Below are positions 54,848 through 63,995 of a stretch of DNA of 64,000 nucleotides, piece by piece. This DNA comes from Gluconobacter sp. Dm-62. Its GTDB lineage: Bacteria > Pseudomonadota > Alphaproteobacteria > Acetobacterales > Acetobacteraceae. The translations under genes were made by a program, and so were the position numbers. The notes beneath the pieces were generated by a model that was not told the origin of the DNA, made no database searches, and worked only from the letters and a program-made list of their open reading frames with translations. How positions within the stretch are numbered: position 1 is the stretch's first letter; each line of letters begins with the position of its first letter. The stretch lies in the NCBI RefSeq assembly GCF_018256155.1, contig NZ_JAERLY010000001.1, forward strand, positions 367,375 to 431,374. Direction: 5' to 3'.

Positions 54848-56045
54848 GGGGTGGAGAAAAGCGTCACTAGAAGATGTTGCCGATATCCGTAGCGGCATTG
54901 CCAAAAGTCAGAAGACCATCGTAAATCCGATCAGTCTTCCGTATTTACGCGTTGCAAACGTGCAAGATGGTTATCTTGATCTTAGAGACGTCAAAACTAT
55001 CGAAATAGATAAAGAGAAAATAAATCGTTTTTCCCTTCACTCCGGCGACGTTCTGATGAACGAAGGCGGTGATTTCGATAAATTGGGCCGTGGAGATGTA
55101 TGGCGAGGCCAAATAATGCCTTGCCTACATCAAAATCACGTCTTTGCCGTAAGGCCAGACCAGAATAAACTTGATTCTTACTTTCTAGCCAATCTCTCGG
55201 CCAGCCCCTACGGCAAAGGATATTTTTTGTCCTGTGCGAAACGCAGCACAAATTTGGCAAGCATCAATTCCACACAATTAAAACAGTTTCCCGTAATCCT
55301 CCCCCCACTCCCCGAACAGAAGAAGATCGCAGCGATCCTCTCGACGTGGGATCGTGCGATTGAAGGGACTGAGAAGCTTCTGGCCAACAGTCAGCAGCAG
55401 AAAAAAGCCCTCATGCAGCAACTCCTCACAGGCAAAAAACGCCTGCCGGGGTTCACGGGGGAGTGGAAAATTTGCTCTCTTTCAGATGTTGCCACGGTAC
55501 AAACAGCAACATCTAAAACTCAATATATCTGTGAAAATGGAGAACGATTTATTGTCGATATGGGTTCTGTAAACCGGTTAGGAAATCTCGTTTGCACGAA
55601 ATCCACTCAGCATAATGCCGACCTTTTGCCAAAAGGTACGTTGGTCATGCCAAAAGATGATATCGGAGGCGGAAATATTATAGGTAGAACTTCTTATATT
55701 GATCGAGACGATCTGTATGTGCTGGGAGACCATGTTTATGCCCTCCATATTGGCGATTGTGACAGTAAATTTCTTCACTTTCTAATAAATTCACACCCAA
55801 TAAATAAGAATTTACGTCGCAGGGCTAACGGCACGGCTCAGTTGGGCTTGGGAAAAAAGGATGTCCTTAGACAAAAAATAAAGATCCCGTCCGAATTTTC
55901 TGAACAGAAAGCCATCGCCGCCGTCCTGACCACAGCGGACGAAGAAATCACGGCCCTTGAATCCGACCTTGCGCGCCTGCGTCAGCAAAAGAAAGCCCTG
56001 ATGCAGCAGCTTCTCACGGGCAAGCGCCGCGTGAAGGTCGATTAA
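54837..56045 (+). CDS. hsdS: Type I specificity subunit HsdS
   Basis: The 402-residue protein has two target-recognition domains (about 1-160 and 205-365). Each is followed by a conserved helix; both helices end in QQKKALMQQLLTGK (about 182-195 and near the C-terminus). These two copies give near-identical DNA repeats about 610 bp apart. The TRDs are more AT-rich than the helices, a sign of TRD exchange. It decides the sequence recognised by the complex. Confidence 0.94.
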   Translation: MLPEGWRKASLEDVADIRSGIAKSQKTIVNPISLPYLRVANVQDGYLDLRDVKTIEIDKEKINRFSLHSGDVLMNEGGDFDKLGRGDVWRGQIMPCLHQNHVFAVRPDQNKLDSYFLANLSASPYGKGYFLSCAKRSTNLASINSTQLKQFPVILPPLPEQKKIAAILSTWDRAIEGTEKLLANSQQQKKALMQQLLTGKKRLPGFTGEWKICSLSDVATVQTATSKTQYICENGERFIVDMGSVNRLGNLVCTKSTQHNADLLPKGTLVMPKDDIGGGNIIGRTSYIDRDDLYVLGDHVYALHIGDCDSKFLHFLINSHPINKNLRRRANGTAQLGLGKKDVLRQKIKIPSEFSEQKAIAAVLTTADEEITALESDLARLRQQKKALMQQLLTGKRRVKVD

Positions 56046-56076
56046 GGTATTTCAGCTTACAGGACATTTGAACATT

Positions 56077-59000
56077 ATGGCTCCCGCCCCAAAATTTCAG
56101 GAAGAATACAGCGCCAAGCTTCCGGCGCTGGCCCTCCTCAGCACCCTTGGCTGGCGGTTTCTGTCGCCATCCGAGGCGCTGGCGTTGCGGGGAGGCAAAC
56201 AGAGCACCGTGGTGCTGGTTCCTCTCCTGCGAGCGGAGCTGAAAAAGCGGCGCTTTACGTTTGAAGGCCAGGAACACAGCCTGTCCGATCAGGCTATTGA
56301 TGCGCTGGTGTCGCACGTCACGCATCCGGACTTTGTCTCCGGCCTCCGCGATGCCAATGACAAGATGACGACGCATCTGCTGTTCGGAATTGTTGCACAC
56401 GAGTTCATCGGTGGGCGCAAGGCCAACCCGACCATCGCGCTGATCGACTGGCAGAACCCACAGAACAACAGCTTTACCTTCACGGAAGAATTCAGCGTCC
56501 TGCGCACGGATCTGACACAGACCCGCAGGCCGGACATTGTCTGCTTCGTCAACGGCATTCCGCTGGCGGTGATCGAGGCCAAGCGCCCCGATGGTCAGCC
56601 GGGCAAAGGCCCGACCGTGGAGGTCGGGATTTCCCAGAGTATTCGCAATCAGAACAAGGATGAAATCCCCCAGCTTTTCGCCTACAGCCAACTTCTGCTC
56701 TCCATCACCGGGCATGACGGGCGCTATGGCACCTGCGGCACGCCCAAGAAATTCTGGGCAAGCTGGAAGGAAGAGGACATTCCCGAAAGCCGGATGGAGG
56801 CGCTCAAGAACACGCCGCTTTCTGGGGCCCAGAAAGACGCGCTATTTGCCATACGCGAACCGTCTGACCGGACGTGGTTCGATGACTGGGCCTCCCGCCC
56901 GCTTGCCATCACGGATCAGGACCGGCTTCTGATCGGCCTGCTCTCCCCTGAGCGTCTGCTGGAGATGGCGCGGTTCTTCACGCTGGTCGACCGCAAGGCC
57001 GGCAAGATCGTGGCCCGCTATCAGCAGGTCTTTGGCATCAAACGCCTGCTGGAACGCATCAAGTCCCGCCGCAGCGATGGCGGGCGTGAAGGCGGCGTGG
57101 TCTGGCACACCACAGGGTCGGGAAAGTCCTTCACCATGGTGTTCCTCAGCCGCGCCCTCATTCTGGATGACGATCTCAAGCAGTGCCGTATTCTGGTGGT
57201 GACAGACCGCAAGGATCTGGAACGCCAGTTGAGCACCACCTTCTCCACCGGCGGCGAACTGGCGGACAAGAAGGACAAGGACGAAGCTCTCGCCACCTCT
57301 GGCCGCCGTCTGGCGCAGCAGATCGGGCGTGGGCAGGAGCGCATCATCTTCTCGCTCATCAACAAGTTTCACACAGCGACCACGCTGCCCGAGTGTCATA
57401 ACGACAGCGCGGACATCATCGTGCTGGTGGATGAAGGCCATCGCAGTCAGGGCGGCGAGAACCATGCCCGCATGAAGCACGCTTTGCCCAATGCCGCCTT
57501 TATCGCCTTTACCGGCACACCGCTGCTCAAAGGCAGTGAAACCACCAGTCGGTTCGGCAAGATCATCCATTCCTACACCATGCAGCAGGCCGTGGCGGAT
57601 GGAACGGTCACACCCCTGCTCTATGAAGAACGCAAGCCTGATCTGGATGTGAACGACCGCGCCATTGATGCCTGGTTCGAGCGCATCACGCAGGGACTGA
57701 CCGAGGAGCAGGTTACGGACCTCAAGAAGCGTTTTGCCCGCGCCAATCAGGTTTACAAGGCGGATGACCGCATCCGGCTGATTGCCATGGATCTGGCCAC
57801 GCATTTTGACAACAATATCGACAGCGACCTCAAGGGCATGCTGGCCTGTGACAGCAAGCTCTCCGCCATCCGCTACAAGCAGTATCTGGATGAGGTCGGG
57901 CGGTTTGAAAGCGCCATCGTCATGAGCCCGCCCGATACGCGCGAAGGCCATACGGAAGTCGATGAGCGCAAACAGCCCGAGATTCAGGACTGGTGGAAGG
58001 ATAATGTCGGCAGCCAGAGCGAGGATGACTACACACGCGGCGTCATTGAACGCTTTGAGAAAGACCCGGACCTCAAGCTGATCATCGTGGTCGACAAGCT
58101 ACTGACCGGCTTTGATGAACCGAAAAATGCTGTGCTCTATATCGACAAGCCGCTGAAGCAACACAATCTGCTTCAGGCCATTGCCCGCGTGAACCGGCTG
58201 CATGACCAGAAAAAGCACGGGTTGCTGATTGATTATCGCGGCATTCTGGCGGAACTGGACACCACGCTGGCCCGGTATGACGAACTGGCTGCCGAAAATG
58301 TCGGCGGGTATGACCCGAAGGATATTGCCGGGCTGTATAGCCAGATGAGCACGGAATACCGCGAGCTCCCGGCCCTGCATAAAGCACTCTGGGCTATTTT
58401 TGACGGTGTGAAGAACAGGAGTGACCTCCAGCAGCTACGTGCCGTGCTTATGCCCCGCATGGTGGAGGAACACGGCCAGATGGTGGACGTGAACCTCAAG
58501 CGCCGGGATGACTTCTATGAGGCGCTGACAAAGTTTGCGGCCTGTCTGAAGGTGGCGCTGCAATCCGTGGCGTTCTTTGAAGACACCAGCTTCACGGAAA
58601 AAGACCGCGCCACCTACAAGGAGACGCTGAAGCAGATGACCAGCCTCCGCCAAATAGTCATGCAGGATACAGGCGAAACTGTGGACTTCGATCAGTATGC
58701 CGAACAGGTGAAGAAGCTGCTGGACCGACACGTCGCCGGGGTGAAGGTTCATGAGTCCGAAGGGCTCTATGCGGTCGGCAAGATGGGGCAGAAGTCGAAA
58801 GACAACCAGCCAGAGACCTGGAGCGAGGAGAAAACCCGCAACGAGACGGATCTGATCCGCACCCGTGTGACGAAAATGATCGACCACGAGATGCAGGATG
58901 ATCCGTATGCGAAGGAGGCCTTCTCGGCCCTGCTGCGCAAGGTGATTGAGGAAGCGGAAAGCCTGTTCGATCATCCGCTCAAGCAGTTCATGCTGTTTCA

Positions 59001-59373
59001 GGAGTTCGAGGAACAGGTGGCCAACCGAAAGCTGGAAAACATTCCGTCCGTATTTGACGGGCACCGCCACGCGCAGGCCTATTATGGCGTGTTCCTGAAA
59101 ACACTGGCGGCCATCTTCAACCATAAGCAGACGGATGAGGAGAACCAGCGCTGGATTGATCTGGCGTTTGAGATCGACACCATCGTGGACAAGGCAGTGC
59201 GGGAGAACTCACTCAGCCGACCGGATATGGAAAAAGCAGTCAGGAAAGAACTGCTGCCGCTGCTGTTCAGCACGGGCCAGAAAGCAGGCTTTGGTGTCGA
59301 CAAGGCGCAGGAGATCATCGAGCAGGTTATCCAGATCATGCGGGCCGGGCCTGCTGATACCCTACGCGGCTGA
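56077..59373 (+). CDS. hsdR: Type I restriction subunit HsdR
   Basis: The 1098-residue motor-nuclease has an N-terminal PD-(D/E)xK nuclease (RPDIVCFVNGIPLAVIEAKR, about 150-170). Then come the helicase motifs: Walker A VVWHTTGSGKSFTMVFLSR (about 344), DEGH in IIVLVDEGHRSQGG (about 450) and AFTGTPLLKG. A C-terminal helical domain binds HsdM/S. It translocates and cuts unmodified DNA. ATG 56077 lies 12 nt after AGGA; a TTG at 56068 is possible. Confidence 0.95.
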   Translation: MAPAPKFQEEYSAKLPALALLSTLGWRFLSPSEALALRGGKQSTVVLVPLLRAELKKRRFTFEGQEHSLSDQAIDALVSHVTHPDFVSGLRDANDKMTTHLLFGIVAHEFIGGRKANPTIALIDWQNPQNNSFTFTEEFSVLRTDLTQTRRPDIVCFVNGIPLAVIEAKRPDGQPGKGPTVEVGISQSIRNQNKDEIPQLFAYSQLLLSITGHDGRYGTCGTPKKFWASWKEEDIPESRMEALKNTPLSGAQKDALFAIREPSDRTWFDDWASRPLAITDQDRLLIGLLSPERLLEMARFFTLVDRKAGKIVARYQQVFGIKRLLERIKSRRSDGGREGGVVWHTTGSGKSFTMVFLSRALILDDDLKQCRILVVTDRKDLERQLSTTFSTGGELADKKDKDEALATSGRRLAQQIGRGQERIIFSLINKFHTATTLPECHNDSADIIVLVDEGHRSQGGENHARMKHALPNAAFIAFTGTPLLKGSETTSRFGKIIHSYTMQQAVADGTVTPLLYEERKPDLDVNDRAIDAWFERITQGLTEEQVTDLKKRFARANQVYKADDRIRLIAMDLATHFDNNIDSDLKGMLACDSKLSAIRYKQYLDEVGRFESAIVMSPPDTREGHTEVDERKQPEIQDWWKDNVGSQSEDDYTRGVIERFEKDPDLKLIIVVDKLLTGFDEPKNAVLYIDKPLKQHNLLQAIARVNRLHDQKKHGLLIDYRGILAELDTTLARYDELAAENVGGYDPKDIAGLYSQMSTEYRELPALHKALWAIFDGVKNRSDLQQLRAVLMPRMVEEHGQMVDVNLKRRDDFYEALTKFAACLKVALQSVAFFEDTSFTEKDRATYKETLKQMTSLRQIVMQDTGETVDFDQYAEQVKKLLDRHVAGVKVHESEGLYAVGKMGQKSKDNQPETWSEEKTRNETDLIRTRVTKMIDHEMQDDPYAKEAFSALLRKVIEEAESLFDHPLKQFMLFQEFEEQVANRKLENIPSVFDGHRHAQAYYGVFLKTLAAIFNHKQTDEENQRWIDLAFEIDTIVDKAVRENSLSRPDMEKAVRKELLPLLFSTGQKAGFGVDKAQEIIEQVIQIMRAGPADTLRG

Positions 59374-59375
59374 GC

Positions 59376-60113
59376 ATGGAAGAAACTCCCACTCGCATCC
59401 TGACCTATGGGGGTGAGCAGATCCGCGTGACCCTGATCCCCCGTGCGCGCCCCGGCACGACGCTGCGCATCAAGGTGCATCCTGACCTGACTGTGCAGGT
59501 GATTGTTCCCGAAGGCACAACAGAGGCTGATCTGGACAAGGCGCTGCACCAGAAAACCCGCTGGATCTGGCAGAAACTGCGGGACTTTCGGGCGGTGCAG
59601 GAACATGCCACGCCGCGCGCCTATGTCAGCGGGGAAAGCCATTTCTATCTGGGACGGCGGCATCTGCTGAAAGTGCATCATCAGCCCGATGCGCCGGAAA
59701 CCGTGCGCATGTTGCGCGGACGACTGGAGGTGTCCGTGCAGGACCGCAACGTCTTGCGGATTCAGAAGCTGCTGGAACTCTGGTATTTTACGCGGGCGCA
59801 AGAGGTGTTCCGTCACCGCCTGTCAGCCCTTCTCCCCACAACATTGTGGGTCAAAACATCTCCCGCTCTGAAGCTTCAGGTCATGCAGACGCAGTGGGGC
59901 AACTGCTCACCGGGGGGCACCATCACACTGAACCCACATCTAGCCAAAGCGCCGCGTGACTGCATTGACTACGTCATCCTGCATGAGCTGTGCCACCTGA
60001 AGGAGCACAATCATGGCCCAGCCTTCTGGTCACTTCTAGAACGCGTGATGCCGGACTGGGAACAGCATAAGGCAAGGCTGGACGGGATGGCGGAAATGAT
60101 GCTGCAAAAATAG
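59376..60113 (+). CDS. YgjP/SprT-like zinc metallopeptidase (DUF45)
   Basis: The 245-residue protein has RWIWQKLRDFRAVQE, LQVMQTQWGNCSPGGTITLN, and the zinc motif VILHELCHLKEHNHGPAFW (HExxH, about residues 204-208, third ligand His after HNHG), the DUF45/WSS-like metallopeptidase found next to type I hsdR. It may process or clear proteins at DNA breaks; its real role in the system is not known. It starts 2 nt after hsdR. Confidence 0.9.
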   Translation: MEETPTRILTYGGEQIRVTLIPRARPGTTLRIKVHPDLTVQVIVPEGTTEADLDKALHQKTRWIWQKLRDFRAVQEHATPRAYVSGESHFYLGRRHLLKVHHQPDAPETVRMLRGRLEVSVQDRNVLRIQKLLELWYFTRAQEVFRHRLSALLPTTLWVKTSPALKLQVMQTQWGNCSPGGTITLNPHLAKAPRDCIDYVILHELCHLKEHNHGPAFWSLLERVMPDWEQHKARLDGMAEMMLQK

Positions 60114-60289
60114 CTCTATGTGACTGCAATGGGGGGGCAAGCGGAAGGTCCGTTTTTGGGCAGGAAATTCTTAAAGCAGAATTCTTTGCCCGTCTCAGGC
60201 CGATTCAACTCCTTAAGCGCAAGAAACTTGTGCGACGCAATGCAAAACATCAGGCGAAATGAGAGAAAGACAGTGAACGGAGCGGCGGA
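60114..60289. other. Gap between metallopeptidase and zinc-ribbon genes
   Basis: These 176 bp contain no gene. The promoter of the following gene should be here but no clear -35/-10 is seen. Confidence 0.35.
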
Positions 60290-61267
60290 ATGAATGAAGG
60301 CAACATGAGCGGTATTTTCGCCAATTCCGTGGCTTCCATCAAAATGGGAATCGAGGACTACGCGCTAGACACGCCGGCCCGCGCTCTGTCGGCAGTGCGC
60401 AATTTCTACGCAGGCGTCCTACTGCTCGGGAAAGAGGTACTAATCCGTGCAGTGCCCCTTGCCAATCCTAATGACGTCATTGGCGCCAAGTATGCTCCTG
60501 TGCCCGACGGAAAAGGTGGTGTCGATCATGTGATCGAGGGCTACCAGACGGTCGATTTCAACACGCTCAGCAAGCGTTTCAAGGATTTCAAAATCTCGAT
60601 CAATACAAAGGGGCTTCAGGAACTGAACGTCCTGCGAAACCATATTGAACATCGTTATACCGATCAGCCCGCCCACGCAGTTCGCGAGGCCATTGCTCGC
60701 GCTTTCCCGATCACAGTCGCCATGTTCCAACAGGTCGGTGCGCATCCGGCCGAAGTACTCGGCGAGGCTTGGGCGATCATGCTCAACGTGCGCGGCCTCT
60801 ACGAAGCGGAACTCATCCGATGCCGCGCCACACTTGCCGATGTCGATTGGATTTCAGCGACAGTTGCGGAGAAGCATCTAAGCTGTCGGGAATGTCATTC
60901 TGAACTGATCGAGCAGCGCGACAACACCAATACGGAGCAGGAGGCGCTTGAGCTTGTCTGCCGAAGTTGTGGAGCCGAACCCGATTGGAATGACGCGATC
61001 GTCGATGCTGTCGATCGCGCACTTTCCAACGAAACGTATGCTCGCGCAAAGGATACCGGTGAACCAGGTCCTGTCTACGACTGCCCAGCATGCAATCGGC
61101 ACACCTATATCGATTTCGAAAACGCCTGCGCGGCGTGTGGCGAGAGCATTGAGTACGAAACCGAGTGCGCGCGCTGTAGCAACGACATCTCACTTGAAGA
61201 TGCCTTGGACGGATTGGATGAGGGATTATGCAGCTATTGTTTGTACGTCATGGGCAAGGACGACTGA
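60290..61267 (+). CDS. HEPN-motif protein with three zinc ribbons (unknown)
   Basis: The 325-residue protein is not one I recognise. Its helical N-terminal half (about 1-195) contains RNHIEH (Arg116 to His121), which fits the R-[polar]-x3-H motif of HEPN ribonucleases. Its C-terminal half has six CxxC pairs (CREC, CRSC, CPAC, CAAC, CARC, CSYC), which make three zinc ribbons. This looks like an RNase with a nucleic-acid or protein sensor. It follows the type I system and precedes, convergently, another protein with an RNx3H motif. No membrane segment. Confidence 0.8.
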   Translation: MNEGNMSGIFANSVASIKMGIEDYALDTPARALSAVRNFYAGVLLLGKEVLIRAVPLANPNDVIGAKYAPVPDGKGGVDHVIEGYQTVDFNTLSKRFKDFKISINTKGLQELNVLRNHIEHRYTDQPAHAVREAIARAFPITVAMFQQVGAHPAEVLGEAWAIMLNVRGLYEAELIRCRATLADVDWISATVAEKHLSCRECHSELIEQRDNTNTEQEALELVCRSCGAEPDWNDAIVDAVDRALSNETYARAKDTGEPGPVYDCPACNRHTYIDFENACAACGESIEYETECARCSNDISLEDALDGLDEGLCSYCLYVMGKDD

Positions 61268-61408
61268 ACCTATGGCGCATGAGGAATTTTGTGCCTTAAT
61301 TTGGAGGCAATGGTATTGTTTGTCTTCATCCCTATAACCCTCCCGGTTATGCAGCCCGATTTCGATTAGGAGAGACGCTGTGCACCTACATTCAGTTTCG
61401 GAAGAGCG

Positions 61409-61435
61409 CAAAATCCCTCTAAACGACGGATTTTG
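61409..61435. repeat. Inverted repeat between convergent genes
   Basis: CAAAATCC (61409-61416) and GGATTTTG (61428-61435) enclose an 11-nt loop between the two convergent genes. It may be a bidirectional terminator, though it is not followed by a T-run. Confidence 0.4.
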
Positions 61436-61508
61436 GGGGAGAAGAGACAGTCTGCTTGCTATAAAAAGGCCAAAAACCAGACATTTATCGGTCGCTTCGC
61501 ATGAAGCC

Positions 61509-62402
61509 TCAAACCGCATCTAGATGTCGTCCGACAAACTCTGCGGACGAATCCCAAGCCTTTTTTATGACCCCATTGTCAGGGTCTTTGTACCACGCTT
61601 GTCCCCAAGTATTTTGCATATTCCATTCCCATGCCACAGTTTCACCCTCCCGGAAATGGATTTGAGTGCTTGGAAAGATGCGAAAACTCTTAACCATGCC
61701 GCCGGCTGAAGTTGTCTCAAGGATTACTCCTTTCGCATTGGCTATTGGTATGAGGCAGTCTTTATCGCGGAAGAGATTGACTCCGGAATGGAAAACAACA
61801 TTCGTCTCCTTTGGCAACGCGTTAAGTGCGCGGAGAATTGTAAGGCCAGAATCAAGCGCGCTGACCGCGTCGTCATCGGTGGCGGTCTTGCCATGGACGA
61901 TTTTGTTTCTGACGTCCATGAAGAGCCTTACCGAACCTATTAAATTAGGCGGAAACCCGTAAGCACCAAGCTCTCTGAGTGCCTCAGTTATCGCGACGTG
62001 CCGCCGATCTTTTAGAAGTCCTCTCACTGCAAGCTCCTGCCGTGCTTGCTTCTCCAATTCAGCCGAAAGTGCAATTAGAGCCAGCTTTGGGGTAACTTTC
62101 GCTTGGTCGAGAATCGTGGCAACTATAGCCTCAAATTTCTCCTCTTTCTCATCAGATCGTTCTGGTGGAGGCGCCGAAACTTGCATATCGCCTACTCTCG
62201 CCTCGAAACTGGCGGCTGATGCTGAAGCCTGAAGTTCCTGAAGCTCCTCACGTAGCTCAATTTTCTGACCAAATAGCTCGGCTTTTGAAAGACGTCCAAG
62301 TGCACTAATGATGCCTGAACGAAGAACGAATAGGGCAGTGAATGCAAACCCTGCCCACGCCACAGAAGCAACAGCTTGTAAAATTGGCGCAATATTTTCC
62401 AT
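61509..62402 (-). CDS. Membrane-anchored protein with RNx3H (HEPN-like) motif
   Basis: The 297-residue protein has one N-terminal membrane segment (about 10-32, VASVAWAGFAFTALFVL), a helical linker with LREELQELQASASAASFE, and a helical domain with DVRNKIVHGK (Arg165, His170), again the R-N-x3-H pattern of HEPN folds. A beta-rich C-terminal domain (about 195-297) follows. Family unknown to me; the pattern also occurs in non-catalytic DUF4145-like proteins. It could tether a nuclease or a sensor to the membrane. The context is a defence island. Confidence 0.75.
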   Translation of the reverse strand: MENIAPILQAVASVAWAGFAFTALFVLRSGIISALGRLSKAELFGQKIELREELQELQASASAASFEARVGDMQVSAPPPERSDEKEEKFEAIVATILDQAKVTPKLALIALSAELEKQARQELAVRGLLKDRRHVAITEALRELGAYGFPPNLIGSVRLFMDVRNKIVHGKTATDDDAVSALDSGLTILRALNALPKETNVVFHSGVNLFRDKDCLIPIANAKGVILETTSAGGMVKSFRIFPSTQIHFREGETVAWEWNMQNTWGQAWYKDPDNGVIKKAWDSSAEFVGRHLDAV

Positions 62403-62847
62403 ACGTTCTAATTCAGCCTATTCGTCGGATCTACTTGGTAATAACCACTTTTTGGCTGCTAACCGGAATGAGTATGGCGACTAGCAGCTCAGGTTAAGCA
62501 GGATGCCATTTCAAGGCAAGGTCCGCTTTCGGCAACGTGTGAATTTTGGTCGAGCGTCCGACATGTAGGCGAAAGCGGCTGGTCCGCTTACGCCTACAAT
62601 CGAGACACTTAAGATCGGTTTGATGTATCCCGAAAGCAGACGATCGCAACGCCGATCTTGGAGATGATCAATATTGCCGCATTGAAGCCCTCGGAGTGAG
62701 AGGCTGATTTAAAATTATTTGTCATGATTTCATGATCTTGAGATGCGGCGGGGGAAGAACTGGATCGAGGCGATGAAGAGCCATGCGGTCAAGCTAACCT
62801 GCGGATACCATTCAACTTAGTTTCCACCGAGCACTGAGACATGCAAT
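62403..62847. other. 445-bp gap without a supported gene
   Basis: I find no supported reading frame. Around 62545-62600 and 62750-62800 the text reads like degraded coding sequence of mobile DNA, but I cannot name it. The promoter of the gene ending at 61509 lies at its left end. Confidence 0.4.
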
Positions 62848-63636
62848 TTATGAACGTATTTTCTCTCCCACATCAGTTATGTCACCAATGGAACCATTAT
62901 TTGATGTGTAGTTTATTATATTGATAGGATCTGTGGTCGCCTCTGCGAACATCTCCATCATTAACGTGTAGAACGTGAGTAATTTGTTTTCAGTTTTGAT
63001 ATTACACATTTTATCTCCTGGCATGGGGATCGGTCGAACACCGTCTGCACCACGATGCATTATCAGTCCACGATTAAGAATAATTATGCCATCGATTCTT
63101 TTGGCGATATGCTCATTGTCCTGTATGGAATTAAGATATTCAGATAATCCCTCCAGCGTATCACCTTCGTAGGCAAATATATAGAACTGAGGCGGCCAGA
63201 AATCTGACATAAGATTGTATTGCTTAAACCTCTTTCCAGACTTTTGTTTGTATGATTTCTTTGATAGATTTTTGAAAGATTTCATGTTTTGAAACGAATT
63301 ATCCAATTCGTTTTTATTCAAATACGTTTTTACTTCGAAAATACCGTACACAGTTTCTATGGGTATAATAGATATGTCTCTTGATGAAAAAACTCTAGGG
63401 GTTTTTTCTTTATCAAATAAAATAACATCAGACTGTTTTGATCTATTCCCGTCACTATCGATTACCTCACCAGTACATACATCTAAATGCCCAGGCATGT
63501 GCTGAGCCAACCACTCGGACAGAGTATTTTCATTGACGGTGCCTTTCAGGCCCCTGTGCTCAACAGCAGCTCGAGCTCTCTCGAGCTCTAACTGTAATTG
63601 CTTTTCTGAAGCGCTAAAAAGAGAAACCCAATCCAT
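62848..63636 (-). CDS. DUF6602 protein with nuclease-like motif
   Basis: The 262-residue protein shows TLSEWLAQHMPGHLDVCTGE, KQSDVILFDK (Asp70) and YGIFEVKTYLN (Glu101, Lys103), the D...ExK set of PD-(D/E)xK folds and the plan of DUF6602. It is AT-rich compared with the surrounding genes. ATG 63636 has AAGGA about 9 nt upstream, so it is preferred over TTG 63654. Function unknown; a nuclease or nucleic-acid binder in defence is the natural guess. Confidence 0.82.
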   Translation of the reverse strand: MDWVSLFSASEKQLQLELERARAAVEHRGLKGTVNENTLSEWLAQHMPGHLDVCTGEVIDSDGNRSKQSDVILFDKEKTPRVFSSRDISIIPIETVYGIFEVKTYLNKNELDNSFQNMKSFKNLSKKSYKQKSGKRFKQYNLMSDFWPPQFYIFAYEGDTLEGLSEYLNSIQDNEHIAKRIDGIIILNRGLIMHRGADGVRPIPMPGDKMCNIKTENKLLTFYTLMMEMFAEATTDPINIINYTSNNGSIGDITDVGEKIRS

Positions 63637-63995
63637 GATTATTTTATCCTTCAATCAGATAATTTCTTAGATTATGCGTCAAATTTTCATATGATGAAAT
63701 TACTAAACGCACCCTGCAAAGATTATTGCTTTCGACATGACGTCAACGAATGAAATATTCGCTTTTTGATATTGGGAATGATTAAGAAAATATCTCATGG
63801 AAAATAAATTATTTTTTTCGCATCTATCTGACGTATTTCAATTTATTGAATTTTGATCCGGATATCATAATAATGGCCGAAATATTGGCCGCTTATTCCG
63901 AACCGGACATTCCGCTCTCCCCCGACAGTGTTGAAAAAGTCGCGCTTGCTTTGAGAGTGAAGCACTGATTCATTCTTCGCAGGAGGACCCTGCAA
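63637..63995. other. AT-rich end region with one tiny frame
   Basis: A 31-codon plus-strand frame (63873-63968, MAEILAAYSEPDIPLSPDSV) lies 27 nt before the last start in the window and might be a small coupled protein, but it has no clear ribosome-binding site. Nothing else is seen. Confidence 0.3.
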
